Shown: positions 53,556 to 63,748 of the stretch, piece after piece | Layout of the letters: each line of letters begins with the position of its first letter | How positions within the stretch are numbered: position 1 is the first letter of the stretch | Program-made: the position numbers and the translations under genes | Notes under the pieces: model-generated | Seen by the model: only the letters and a program-made list of their open reading frames with translations | What the model was told of the DNA's origin: nothing | Database searches by the model: none | Assembly: GCA_963778025.1 (NCBI GenBank) | Contig: CAVZTA010000015.1 | Span: forward strand, 35,170 to 99,169 | Length of the DNA stretch: 64,000 nucleotides | From: CAVZTA01 sp963778025 | GTDB taxonomy: Bacteria > Chloroflexota > Limnocylindria > Limnocylindrales > CSP1-4 | Reading direction: 5' to 3'

Positions 53556-54796
53556 TCATCGCCCGCCGCGCAGCTCGCTGCCAGCGCTTCAGGTACTTCT
53601 CGCGGACCGCGCCCGGGTCGAGCAGCTCCTCGAGCTTCGCGACCAGCGCCTGGTCCGGGTTCACCGCCGGGTCGTCGAGGTACGTCGTGTCGATGAACTC
53701 CTTGGCGGCCGCGTTCGGCCCCATGTAGCCGATGAAGTTCGTGTTGTTGGCGCTGACCTGCGCGTCGAGCAGATGGTCGATGAAGAGGTGCGCGGCGATG
53801 GGATGCTGGGCGCCCGCGAGGATGACCATCGTGTCCGAGCCGCGGATGCCGCCCTCCTCGGGGATGTACTAGACGACGTTGGCGAGTCTCCTGGATCTGG
53901 TAGACGTCGCCGCCCCAGTCCTGACCGATTCAGCACGTCGCCCGAACTCGTAGTGGTGACGGTATCGGTGGAGTACGTCCGGAGCAGCGGCTTCTGCTCC
54001 TTGAGCAGCGCGAGGGCCTGCGTCGAGCTCGGCGTCGTCTGTCGAGTTGACGCGAGTAGCCGAGCCGGATGAGGGCGAGCCGCGAAGACCTCCTGCTGGT
54101 CGTCGAGCATCATGATGTGCTGGTCGTACTCGGCGTCCCACAGCGCCTTCGAGGCTGGTCGGCTCTTCGGTGACCTTCTTGGTGTCGTAGGCGATGCCCG
54201 TCGTCCACCACATGTACGGCATGGAGTGCTCGGTGGTCGGGTCGTAGCGTGGGTTCGCCCACTCCGCGGCGAGGTTCTTCACGTTGGGGATCAGCGACAG
54301 GTCCAGCTGGCAGCGATCAGGCCCTGCTCGACAAGGCCCGGGATGTCCGTGTCGGTCGGAAAGGTCAGGTCGAAGCCCGAGTTGCCCGCCAGGATCCGCG
54401 GGTACATGACGTCGTACGAGTCGAAGTACGTCTCGGTGACAGTGACGCCGAACTTGTCCTCGAACTCCTTGATGATCTCGGGGTCCATGTAGTTGGCGTA
54501 GTTGTAGATGAGCAGCTCGTCCTCCGGGGTCGGCACCGGCGTCGGGGCCGGCGCTGCTCGGCGCTGCGCTGGGGGTGTCACCCGCAGCCGACGGGCTGGC
54601 GGCGCTGGGCGCTGCCGACGGCGTGGCGGTGGCCGCGCTACCGGTGCAGGCCGCGATGACCGGTGCCAGCGCCGCCGTTACGCCGACCGCCGCCATCCGC
54701 GTCGAGAAGCTGGCGGCGACTGACCCTACGCTCAGCCATGTAGCGGACGAGCTCGCGTTCGAGGTCGATCGACGAGCCGTCATGTCGATGGGTCAC
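53556..54796 (-). CDS. potD: Polyamine-type ABC transporter substrate-binding protein PotD (several frameshifts)
   Basis: GTG 54796 overlaps the potA stop (GTGA) and follows GGAGGAG. The N-terminus has a twin-arginine-like RVSRRQLL followed by a lipoprotein-like AALAPVIAACTG, then a Ser/Ala/Pro linker. Binding-protein motifs: LLIYNYANYMDPEIIKEFED, TETYFDSYDVMYPRILAGNS, DLTFPTDTDIPGLVEQGLI, PYMWWTTGIAYDTKKVTEEP, HPIAAHLFIDHLLDAQVSAN. Breaks near 54700, 54580, 54300, 54160, 53940 and 53870. Confidence 0.78.
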
Positions 54797-55926
54797 GTTC
54801 GGTCTCCTCCTCGCCGATCCGACCGGCCGGCGAAGGTAATCGAGCGCCTCCGTCGGCGGCCAGACCACGTCCACATCGCTGCCGATCGGCAGCCGTTCGC
54901 GAGTCTTGGGAAGCATCGCGGTGATGGCGAGTCCGCCATGGGTGCGGACCTGGTATTGGACGCTGCTGCCAGGTAGGCGACCTGCTCGACGGTGCCCGAC
55001 ATCAGCTCCGATCGACTTCCCCGGCCAGGTGCGGCGCCATTCGAGCGTCGGAGCGTGACCGACTCCGGACGGACCGACAGCTCGACCGTCCGCCCTGGCT
55101 CCAGGCCTCCGCCGGCGACAAGGCATGCGTCGCCGCCCGTCAACCGCACGAGGCTCCCGCTCCTGTACCGGCGGACTCGACCGCGCCGGTCAACAGGTTC
55201 GTCGTGCCGATGAAGTCCGCGACGAACCTGGTCGTCGGCCGGTCATACAGGTCCTCGGGCGTGCCCAGCTGCTCCACGCGACCGCCGTGCATGACGGCGA
55301 TCCGGTCGCTCATGGTGAGCGCTTCCTCCTGGTCGTGGGTCACGTACACGAAGGTGATGCCGACCTCGCCCTGGATACGCTTGAGCTCGAGCTGCAGGCG
55401 CTTGCGGAGCTTGAGGTCAAGCGCGCCGAGCGGCTCGTCGAGCAGCAGCACCTGTCGGGCGGTTGACGAGCGCCCGCGCGAGCGCGACGCGCTGCTGCTG
55501 GCCGCCCGAGAGCTGGTTCGGCTTTCGCTTCTGGAAGCCGGCAAGGCCGACGAGCGCCAGCGCGTCGTCGACGCGCCTCCGGATGTCGGCCTCGGGCGAC
55601 CTTCGTCCGTCGAAGGCCGAACGCGATGTTCTCGCCGACGTCGAGATGCGGGAACAGCGCGTAGTTCTGGAACACCATGTTCACCGGACGCTTGTCGGGC
55701 GGCTCGTTGGTCACGTCCACGACCGCGAAGCTCGACCCGCCCGCGGTGGGCAGCTCGAACCCGCCGATCATGCGCAGGGTCGTCGTCTTGCCGCACCCGG
55801 ACGGCCCCAGCAGCGAGAAGAACTCACCGGCCCGGATCTCGAGGTCGACCCCGTCGACGGCCCGGACCTCGCCGAATCGCTGGTCAGCCCGACGAGGCGG
55901 ATCTCGGGGACGGGCGATCCGCTCAT
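54793..55926 (-). CDS. potA: Polyamine-type ABC transporter ATPase PotA (several frameshifts)
   Basis: First gene of potA-D-B-C. ATG 55926. Walker A LLGPSGCGKTTTLRMIGGFE, Q-loop VNMVFQNYALFPHLDVGENI, Walker B QVLLLDEPLGALDLKLRKRL, H-loop VYVTHDQEEALTMSDRIAVM, then GTPEDLYDRPTTRFVADFIG and a C-terminal TOBE-type domain (SVRPESVTLRR). Breaks near 55880, 55600, 55480, 55455 and in 54960-55160. Confidence 0.85.
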
Positions 55927-56029
55927 GAGTCGCCGACCTTGGGCCGCCCCGACGGCGCGCGGGTGCGGGGTCCCGGGGGATGAGACGGCCACTTCGTCAG
56001 GTGGGACAGACGGCCCGGTGACGAGCGCG

Positions 56030-56995
56030 TCAGCTGCTCGTTCGGCGCTTCGCGTCGAGCTCCTCCTCGTAGCGGACCTGCGCGGGGCTGCGGTGCGGCT
56101 GGGGCTTCGTCCGCGCGGCGATCCGGCGCAGCGCGCCGTCCCAGCCGGCTTCGAACGGCTTGCCACGTTCGTCGAGGTCCACGACGACCGGCGCGTGGTC
56201 GGATGGCGTCGGTGGCCCCTTGCGTGCCTCGCGGTCGATCTCCGCCCACACGACGCGCTTCGCCACTGGCTCGGTGGCATACAGCACGTCGATGCGCATG
56301 CCCTCGTTGCGGTGGAACATGCCCGGCGCGGTAGTCCCACCACGAGAAGCGGCCACCGCCCGACTGGTGGATGCGATACAGGTCGCTCAGGCCCAGCGCC
56401 CGGAGGTTGGCGAGCTTCTCGCGCTCCGGCGGGCTGACGTGCGTGCCGCCGTGGGCCTTGACCTCGTCCCACACGTCGTCGGGCGTGGGCGTGACGTTGA
56501 CGTCCCCACCGATGACGAACGGCTCGGTCCCAGGTCCCGCGTCTCCTGGACCCACCGCTCGACCCGGTCGAACCAGCGCAGCTTGCCGTCGTAGAACGGG
56601 CTGCCGACGACCCGCCCGTTCGGCGCGTAGACGCTCGTGAACCGGATGCCGAACGTCACGCCGCTCACCATCCGGGCTTCGTCGAACGGGTCGAAGTCGT
56701 CCTCGGCGGCGTTGCTCGCGCCGGCGCTCGAGTCCCGGACAGGACCGTCGCCGAAGTTCGTCGATCGACGTCCGTGACGGGTTCCTTGCTGGCGATCGCC
56801 ACGCCGTTCCAGCGGCCCTCGCCGTGGTGGGCGATCGTGTAGCCGGCCATCCGGAACGGCATGCTCGGGCACGTCGTCGTCGGCGACCTTGGTCTCCTGC
56901 ATGAGGAGCACGTCGGGCTCGGCGCGCTTGAGCCACTTCTCGACCGCGTCGAGGCGCGCCTTCAGGGAGTTCACGTTCCAGGTGGCGATCCGCAT
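56030..56995 (-). CDS. xth: Exodeoxyribonuclease III (frameshifted)
   Basis: AP endonuclease/3'-5' exonuclease for base-excision repair. ATG 56995. Motifs in order across frames: MRIATWNVNSLKARLDAVEK, VLLMQETKV, HHGEGRWNGVAIASK, FTSVYAPNGRVVGSPFYDGK, VIGGDVNVTPTPDDVWD, LGLSDLYRIHQSGGGRFSWW, and the final SDHAPVVVD with catalytic Asp and His. Breaks near 56860, 56740, 56530 and 56330. Divergent from the deacetylase gene with facing leaderless promoters. Confidence 0.85.
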
Positions 56996-57002
56996 CGGTC
57001 GA

Positions 57003-57008
57003 ACGATA
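57003..57008 (-). promoter_or_regulatory. -10 box (TATCGT) of xth
   Basis: Minus-strand TATCGT, 7 bases, ATG 56995. Confidence 0.5.
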
Positions 57009-57032
57009 CCCGCGGCCGCTCATCCGGGGCTC

Positions 57033-57038
57033 TACGCT
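57033..57038 (+). promoter_or_regulatory. -10 box (TACGCT), leaderless promoter
   Basis: TACGCT, 7 bases, ATG 57046. Only 24 bases separate it from the divergent xth -10 box. Confidence 0.5.
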
Positions 57039-57045
57039 TGGCCGG

Positions 57046-57874
57046 ATGGATGAGCCTCGACTGACCGTCGCGCTGACGGTCGATGCGGACTTCATCTCGG
57101 ACGCCATCCGGCGCGGCGACCCACCGGTGAAGGTGTCCCATGGCGAGTTCGGGCGCGCGTCGGGATGCCGCGGCTCCTGTAGCTGTTCGCGGCGTACGGC
57201 ATCCCCTCGACGATCTTCGCGCCCGGGCACTCGCTCGAGACGTGGCCGGAGCTCGCCGGGGAGTTCGTCGGCGCCGGACACGAGATCGGCGTCCACGGCT
57301 GGTTCCACGAGGACTTCGCGGAGCTCTCGGTCGACGAGCAGCGGGCGGTCCTGCAGCGGTCGGTGGACGCGATCGTGACGCTCACGGGCGCGCCGCCGGC
57401 CGGCTTCCGCGCGCCGTACTGGTCGCTCGGGTCCGCGGACGCTGGAGCTCGTCCTCGCGGCGGGGTTCCGCTACGACAGCTCGCTGATGGCCGACGACTA
57501 CCGGCTGCATCGGGTGCGCTTCGGCGATCGGCATTCGCTGGTCGACGGGACGCGCTGGGGCGCCGACAGCGACCTGGTCGAGGTCCCGGTGTACTGGGCG
57601 CTCGACGACTGGCCGCTGTTCGAGCCGGGCGACGGGCGCGACGGGCTCAGCGCACCGTCAAGGGTCCTCGAAGATCTGGACCGCCGAGCTGCGCTACGCG
57701 TACGAGCACGCGCCGGGTGGGCTGCTCACGGTCACCGTGCATCCCGAGTGCATCGGCCGGGGTCACCGGATGGCGATGCTCGAGACGTTCATCACGGAGG
57801 CGAAGGCGCTGCCCGGCGTCACGTTCGAGCGGCTCGACCGGGTCGTCGAGCGCTGGCGGGACGCGTCGGCCTAG
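57046..57874 (+). CDS. Polysaccharide deacetylase (NodB-homology) family protein (frameshifted)
   Basis: Begins PRLTVALTVDADFISDAIRR with a metal Asp, then IPSTIFAPGHSLETWPELAG, GHEIGVHGWFHEDF (HxxxH metal site), APPAGFRAPYWSLG, VEVPVYWALDDWP, and GLLTVTVHPECIGRGHRMAM with the late His. Resembles PuuE/allantoinase-like or chitin-deacetylase-like hydrolases; the DADF and HPE motifs point to the group acting on small substrates or unsecreted, as no signal peptide is seen. Breaks near 57170, 57440 and 57660. Stop TAG at 57872-57874. Confidence 0.78.
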
Positions 57875-57904
57875 GGCGAGGTCCGCGCCTCGAACGGATC
57901 CCTG

Positions 57905-59586
57905 TCATGCGACCGGGATCTCCGCGATCACCCGCGTGCCCTGTCCGCGAGGGCTCTCGATCGACAGCCGGCCGCCCAGGGCCGCGACGCGATCCTGCAA
58001 CCCGCGGATGCCGCTGCCCCGGCCACCGTCGGCGCCGCCGACCCCGTCGTCGGCGACCTCGACCCGGAGCGTCGATCCGACGATGGGCGCGGAGACCCTC
58101 GCAGAGGTCGCGTGCGCGTACTTCGCGACGTTCGCGAGCGCCTCGGACACCACGAAATAGGCAGTGCTCTCGACCTCGGGCGTCCAGCGCCGGGCCGGAT
58201 CGATGTCCACCGTGACCGGGACCGGGGCCTTCGCGGCGAGCGTCTCGACCGCCGCGGCGAGTCCCGCCTCGGTGAGGATCTGTGGGTGGATGCCGCGCGC
58301 GAGCTCCCGGAGCTCGGCCAGCGCCGCCCTTGCTTCCGCCGACGCCTGATCGAGCGACTCGCGGACGACCGGGTCGGTCTGGCTCCCGAGCTTCGCCTGG
58401 GCGAGGCGCAGGGCGAGGGTCATCGCGACGATGCGCTGCTGCGCCCCGTCGTGGAGATCCCGTTCCACGCGCCGGCGCTCGGCGTCGCCCGCGGCGACGA
58501 TTCGGGCACGGGAGGCGCGCACCTCATGGAGCTGAGCCTCGACCTCGGCGGTCAGCCGTTCGTTCTCGACCGCCAGGCGCACCGCCGCGGAGACGGCAGC
58601 GACGAGCCCGGGATCCTCGGCGAGCGCGGGATCATGCAGGATGGCCGCCAGCGGCTCACCACGGTGCTCGAGGTACGACACGCTGCGGCTGCCGGCCTGC
58701 GCGACGGGCTCGACCGGCGTACCCGCGTCGTCGACATAGGCGTCGACCCGGGGCGACCAGTAGAGGACCGCGAGCGATGGGTCACCCAGGGCCCCGGCCA
58801 GGGCCTCGCGAAGACGGCCCGGCGCGGGCGTCTCGCCCAGGTCCACGACGAGATCCGCGACGGCCCCGCGTGCCATCCGCATCCGCAGCAGCCCGATGAG
58901 GAAGCCGAACGGCACCAGCAGCCGGGACAGGGTGTCGGCCCAGTAGACCGGGCTGCCCGCCACCACCGGCAGGAGCAGCACGCCGAGCATCAGGTCCACG
59001 GCGTGTGTGAGCGAGATCGTGACGCCTGCCACGACGACCGGCGTGAGGCTATCGGCCGGGATGCGGCGCTGGCATCGAACCAGCGTCGAAGGACGACGGC
59101 CGCGATGGCCAGTGCGACGACCACGCCGATCGCGAACAGGACCCGGAGGACCGTGAGGTCGAAGAAGAAGGTCGCGACGAGGTTCGCCGCGAGGATGGTG
59201 GCCGCGAATGCGATGAGCAGCCATCGGGCGATCTCCCGCGGCAGGTGCCCGGATGGGGCGGCGAGGACGACCCAGGTCAGGAGGATGTTGCCGATGGTGC
59301 CTGCGACGCCGGCTACCTGACCGAGGCCGGGGATGCGGCCCAGGAACGTGATCGCGCCATGAAGCTTGATCGCCAGCAGCACCGGGCCGACGCGGTTGTC
59401 CGGGCGGCGGATCCAGGCGATCGACCCGGCGATGAGGTAGCTGAGCGAATACGCCGAGACGTGGACGAGCGAGCGCTCGGGCGAGGTCGACAGCGCCACG
59501 AACAGCGTCGACATCACGATCGACAGGACCGCGACGCCCGCGATCACCACCCATCGCAGGATCCGCAGCGTCTCCGCTCGATCCAT
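57905..59586 (-). CDS. NarL-type sensor histidine kinase (one frameshift near 59060)
   Basis: About 560 residues, ATG 59586 after GGGAGGGG. N-terminal helices (LRWVVIAGVAVLSIVMSTLF, WLLIAFAATILAANLVATFF, LMLGVLLLPVVAGSPVYW), a GAF-like middle, a coiled coil, then HisKA_3 with the phospho-His in DAERRRVERDLHDGAQQRIV and an HATPase domain (VVSEALANVAKYAHATSARV, VADDGVGGADGGRGSGIRGL). Pairs with the divergent receiver gene. Signal unknown. Confidence 0.85.
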
Positions 59587-59800
59587 CGCCACCCCTCCCG
59601 CCAAGGCCGTCCTGGCCTTCCGAAATCGCCTGTGTGACGCCGTCGGTCGCGCGCCTGATGGTCGCCGAACGGTGGCCGCCGGTCATCAGGGCTAGCCCTA
59701 TGGCGTGGCGCCGTCGACGTGCGAGCATCAGGGCGGACGCGTCGCAGGTCCCGGGTCTGCCCTGATGGCACGGCGCCCGCATCCCGGCACGATGGGCCGG

Positions 59801-60161
59801 ATGCACACGATCCTCATCATCGACGACCATCGCGGCTTCCGCGTCCAGGCCCGAGCGTTGCTCGAGGCCGAGGGGTTCACCGTCCTCGGAGAAGCGTCCG
59901 ACGGCGCCAGCGGCCTCCATGTCGCCCGCCTCCTCCGCCCGGATCTGATCCTCCTCGACATCGGCCTGCCCGACATCGAAGGGTTCGACGTGGCACGGGC
60001 ACTCGGCCGGTCGACGGAACACGCCGTTCGTGGTCCTGATCAGCAGTCGCGAGGCGACCGAGTACGGACCGCGGCTGCGTGACGCCTCCGCCCTGGGGTT
60101 CATCCCCAAGGACGAGCTGTCCGGGGCGGCGATCCGCGCGCTGTTGCCCAAGGCCAGCTGA
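59801..60161 (+). CDS. Single-domain response regulator (one frameshift near 60015)
   Basis: About 120 residues from ATG 59801. Receiver domain only: acidic pair in ILIIDDHRGF, phospho-Asp in DLILLDIGLPDIEGFD, then after one indel FVVLISSREATEY and the conserved Lys in GFIPKDEL. It stops after LPKAS with no HTH output domain. Divergent from the histidine kinase, 214 bases away. Output probably through protein contacts or a second regulator. Confidence 0.82.
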
Positions 60162-60203
60162 TCGCGCACCGATCCATCGTGCTGTCTCCCGGTCGCGGAC
60201 CCT

Positions 60204-60333
60204 CGGGGTCTGCCCGGAGCGCGGTCGAGGGACAACCCGACGCGCTTCGAGGGCCGGCCCGCATCACCGATCGACCGCTCGCCGCCACCGTGAGGCTCGT
60301 CCCGATGAGGCGCCCGCCCGAGGCGCCGGGGCC
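60204..60333 (+). repeat. Dispersed intergenic repeat, copy A
   Basis: About 130 bases shared with 63537-63672 at roughly 70% identity, with conserved blocks GGTCTGCCCGGA, AGGGAC, CGAGGGCC, CCCGCATCA, ACCGTGAGG, CGTCC, GATGA and GGCGCCGGG. It lies just upstream of the GIN-domain gene; copy B lies just upstream of another gene in the same orientation. Confidence 0.65.
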
Positions 60334-60348
60334 CTTGGAGACATCCCC

Positions 60349-61002
60349 ATGACACACCGCTTGCTGCCTGTCGCAGGCATCACCGCCGTCGTCGCGATCG
60401 CCGGGCTCACCGGCGCCTGCGCCAACCGCGCGGTGCAGGGGACCGCCCGTCAAGACCGAGATCCGCGACGCCACGGCGTTCACGAGCCTGAATTCAGCTT
60501 CGGCATCGTCATCGACCTGACGGTGGGCGAGGCACCCGCGATCACGGTCGAGGCACCCGAGAACCTGCTGCCGATCATCTCCACCGAAGTGCGCGGCGAC
60601 ACGCTGCGCATCACGGGCACGAGCGACTTCTTCGTCGCCACGCCGGTCAAGGTCCACGTGGCGACCCCGGACCTCGAGGCGGTCAAGCTCTTCGGCGGTT
60701 CGATCGTCGTGGCCGACGAAGTCGCGCTCGACAGCCTCGGCATCGAGCTGAGCGGCGGCGCGCAGTTCACCGCGACCGGCTCCGCGGCGATGCTCGCCCT
60801 CGAGGTGACGGGCGGCGTGATGGCCCACCTCGACCAGCTCGCGGCCGATCTCGTCACGCTCGAGCTGAGTGGTGGCGCCCAAGCGAGCGTGAACGCGACC
60901 GACACGGTCCTCGGTGACATCTCGGGCGGCGCGCATGTGACCGTCCTCGGCCCCCAGGTGGAGGTCGACACATCGGCCGGCGGGTCGGTGGACCGCGGCT
61001 GA
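60349..61002 (+). CDS. Lipoprotein with GIN (DUF2807) adhesin-head domain
   Basis: 217 residues from ATG 60349. Lipoprotein signal ending LTGACANR. Right-handed beta-helix repeats of the GIN type: FSFGIVIDLTVGEAPAITVE, ISTEVRGDTLRITG, KLFGGSIVVADE, IELSGGAQFTATGSA, LELSGGAQASVNATDT, ISGGAHVTVLG. Residues about 30-47 are read out of frame between two compensating indels (near 60435 and 60490); the other frame gives PPVKTEIRDATAFTSLNF, which fits the family. Role unknown; surface-bound. Confidence 0.78.
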   Translation: MTHRLLPVAGITAVVAIAGLTGACANRAVQGTARQDRDPRRHGVHEPEFSFGIVIDLTVGEAPAITVEAPENLLPIISTEVRGDTLRITGTSDFFVATPVKVHVATPDLEAVKLFGGSIVVADEVALDSLGIELSGGAQFTATGSAAMLALEVTGGVMAHLDQLAADLVTLELSGGAQASVNATDTVLGDISGGAHVTVLGPQVEVDTSAGGSVDRG

Positions 61003-61090
61003 TCGACGTCCCCTATCCACCGGTCCGGCCCATCGAATGGCCGCTGAGCGCGGCGGTATCCCTTCACGTTGACGCGATGGTTCACGCGAG

Positions 61091-61096
61091 TACCAT
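61091..61096 (+). promoter_or_regulatory. -10 box (TACCAT) of marR-like gene
   Basis: TACCAT, 7 bases, GTG 61104. It overlaps GGTTCACGCGAGTACCATCGTTCACG, where GTTCACG occurs twice 18 bases apart; this could be a MarR autoregulatory operator. Confidence 0.45.
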
Positions 61097-61103
61097 CGTT
61101 CAC

Positions 61104-61611
61104 GTGACCCAAACTATTCCCGCTCCGGCCAGCGACGCCGGCGAGCTGATGGACCAGTTGATCGCCGACTACAAGCGCACCACCTGGGCGATGAAGTGCG
61201 CCATGAGCGAGCGGCTCGTCCGCCTCGGCGTGAGCATGGCCCAGTTCCACATCGCGGTCACGCTCCAGCGCAACGGCGTCATGACGATGGGCCGCCTCGC
61301 CGACCTGCTGGGGGTCTCCCTGTCCAATGCCTCCGGCCTGATCGACCGGCTGGAGGAGCGCGGGTACGTCGAGCGGACTCGCGTCCCCGAGCTATCCGCC
61401 GGATGTGATGGTTCGCGTCACCAACGCCGGCACGCGGCTCATCGAGGAGAACGATGCCCTGAGCGACGAGCTCATGCGCGACGTCCTCGCCCGCTTCAGC
61501 CACGACGAGCTGCCCGCGATCGCCCGCGCGACCGCCGGCGTCCGCGCGGCGCTCGAGGCGAGGACCGACGTGCGTGGCTCGGACCCGCCGGGGTCGCCGA
61601 ACCCGACCTAG
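61104..61611 (+). CDS. MarR-family transcriptional regulator (one frameshift near 61395)
   Basis: About 168 residues from GTG 61104. Winged-helix core: VSMAQFHIAVTLQRNGVMTM, GRLADLLGVSLSNASGLIDR, LEERGYVERTRVP, then after one indel VMVRVTNAGTRLIEENDALS and FSHDELPAIARATAG. Encoded 80 bases before an efflux pump, the usual arrangement for a repressor of that pump. Confidence 0.85.
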
Positions 61612-61691
61612 CCACCCCATCGCCATCGAGGGCGTGCCGCCCCGTCCGAGCGGCACCGCGCGACGAGCCCAAGGAGGGACGACCGAAATCC

Positions 61692-63388
61692 ATGGAAGCC
61701 ATGCCCAGCGCCTCCGAGGGCGGCGCGCCCTCGCTCGCGGATGATCCCGCCCTGGGCCTGAGCCATCGCGCGAAGTTGGAGGGGTCCTCTTCGCGGTCAT
61801 GCTCGGGCTCTTCCTGGGCGCCCTGGACCAGACGATCGTCGGTCCGGCGCTGCCCACCATCGTGACCCAGCTCAACGGCAACGACCTCTATACCTGGGCC
61901 GTCACGAGCTACCTGCTCACGAGCACGATCAGCGTCCCGTTCTGGGGCAAGCTGTCCGATATCTACGGCCGCAAGCCGATCTTCATGATCGGCATCGTGG
62001 TGTTCCTGATCGGCTCCGCCTTGTCCGGCCTCAGCCAGACCATGGAGCAGCTCATCTTCTTCCGCGGCATCCAGGGCATCGGCGCCGGCTCACTGTTCCC
62101 GGTTGCGCTGTCGTTGATCGGCGACCTGTTCACGCCTGCCGAGCGTGGCCGCTACCAGGGCCTGTTCGGCGCCGTGTTCGGCGTCGCGTTCGTGGCCGGG
62201 CCGCTCATCGGGGGATACCTGACCGAGCACGCCGGCTGGCACTGATTTCTACGTCAACATCCCGATCGGCATCGTCGCCCTCGCGGTGATCCAGCGGCTG
62301 CTCCCGACCGTCAAGGCGAGCAACGCGACACGCAACTTCGACATCCTCGGCGGCACGAGACCTTCATGATCGCGACGACGATGCTCCTCATCGGCCTGAC
62401 CTTCAAGGGCCTGACGAACGACGCGACCCACGCCCGTACGAGTGGACCAACCGCAGGTGGGCGGCCTGATCCTCGCGGGCCTCATCGGTTACGTGCTGTT
62501 CGTCCTCGCCGAGGCGCGAACAAGCTCATCGTCCCGCTCGACCTGTGGCGCAGCCGGGCCTACTCGGCGTCGATGGTCTCGATCTTCTTCGCGGCATTCG
62601 CTTTCTTCGGCGCGATCGTGTTCCTGCCGCGCTGGTTCCAGGTGGTCCAGGGCTTCTCGCCGACGAACTCGGGCCTCGCCGCCCTGCCCCTCGTGACTTC
62701 GGCCTCATCAGCAACAGCTCTATTCGTGCCCGGGATCATGGTCGCCCGGACCGGGCGCTACAAGCTGATCCTCGTCGTGGCGATCGCGACCCTGGGCCTC
62801 GCCACCGCGCTGATGACCCAGCTCACCAAGGACACCCCGCTGCCGATCGTCTGGTTCTGGATGTTCCTCGCCGGCCTCGGCGTCGGCCCCACCTTCTCCG
62901 TGTTCACGATCGTGATCCAGAACTCGGTGCCGTTCCGCCAGATGGGTGTCGCCACGTCCAACCTGACGTTCTTCCGCCAGATCGGCGGCTCGGTCGCCCT
63001 GGCGTTCGTCGGCACGATCTTCGCGACGACCTTCCAGAACGACTTCGTCCCGCAGCGACCCCAGGCCGGCGTGTCGCAAGGAACGATGGCCCGGTACGAG
63101 GGCGCGCTGAAGTCCGGCCTGTTCATCTTCAGCAACGTCGTCGGTGTCGGCAACCTCCACGACGCCATCGCGAAGTTCGCACCACCGGCGGACGTCGAGG
63201 CGATCGTCCAGGGCATCTACGGGGGCTTCAGCCTCGCCGTCGCCCAGACGTTCTACCTCGGCGTCTTCGGTGCCCTCGTCGCGCTGATCGCGGCCCTCGC
63301 GATCAAGGAGCTCCCGCTCCGCGCCAGCAACTCGTCTCCGGTGTCGGCCGCGGCCCCGGCCGGGAGGCCTGCCCCCAGCCTCGAGTGA
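61692..63388 (+). CDS. DHA2-family (14-helix) MFS drug efflux transporter (several frameshifts)
   Basis: About 560 residues. ATG 61692. Motifs: LFLGALDQTIVGPALPTIVT (DHA signature D-T-I), GKLSDIYGRKPIFMIGIVVF (motif A), FRGIQGIGAGSLFPVALSLI, GVAFVAGPLIGGYL (motif C), YVNIPIGIVAL, and MGVATSNLTFFRQIGGSVAL. Breaks near 61785, 62245, 62360, 62440, 62515 and a double shift at 62690-62745. EmrB/QacA-like proton antiport of drugs is the family role. Confidence 0.85.
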
Positions 63389-63411
63389 CGAGACGTCCCG
63401 CGGTACCACTC

Positions 63412-63444
63412 GCGGCCCGGCCGCCCTTCGGGTGGCCGGGCCGC
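63412..63444 (+). terminator. Strong GC hairpin after the MFS gene
   Basis: About 15-bp stem GCGGCCCGGCC.../...GGCCGGGCCGC with a TTC(G) loop, 24 bases after the MFS stop. No U-tract; probable transcription end. The remainder of 63389-63748 holds the dispersed repeat and no gene. Confidence 0.55.
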
Positions 63445-63536
63445 TCCATGGCCGGCTGAGCCCGAGACGCGCCGCGCGATCGCGCCACGACGCCGCACGG
63501 ATCAGTCAGCCGCCGGGTGCGCGCGTCGCTGCGTCT

Positions 63537-63672
63537 GAGGGTCTGCCCGGATGGCGGCCCAGGGACTCCCCCTCGCGATCCGAGGGCCTTCCCGCATCAC
63601 GCGGGAGTGCGAGCCGCACGACCGTGAGGACCGTCCCCGATGAAGCGTCCACCAGTGGCGCCGGGCCGCCTG
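63537..63672 (+). repeat. Dispersed intergenic repeat, copy B
   Basis: Second copy of the element at 60204-60333, same orientation, again ending upstream of a gene (77 bases before ATG 63749 versus 15 bases in copy A). Confidence 0.65.
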
Positions 63673-63748
63673 GCGGCAACCTGACCGTCGCGTTCGACCG
63701 GGTCAAGTGCCTCCCGGGGTTCGACCGGGGCGGCATGGAGGATCCGCG

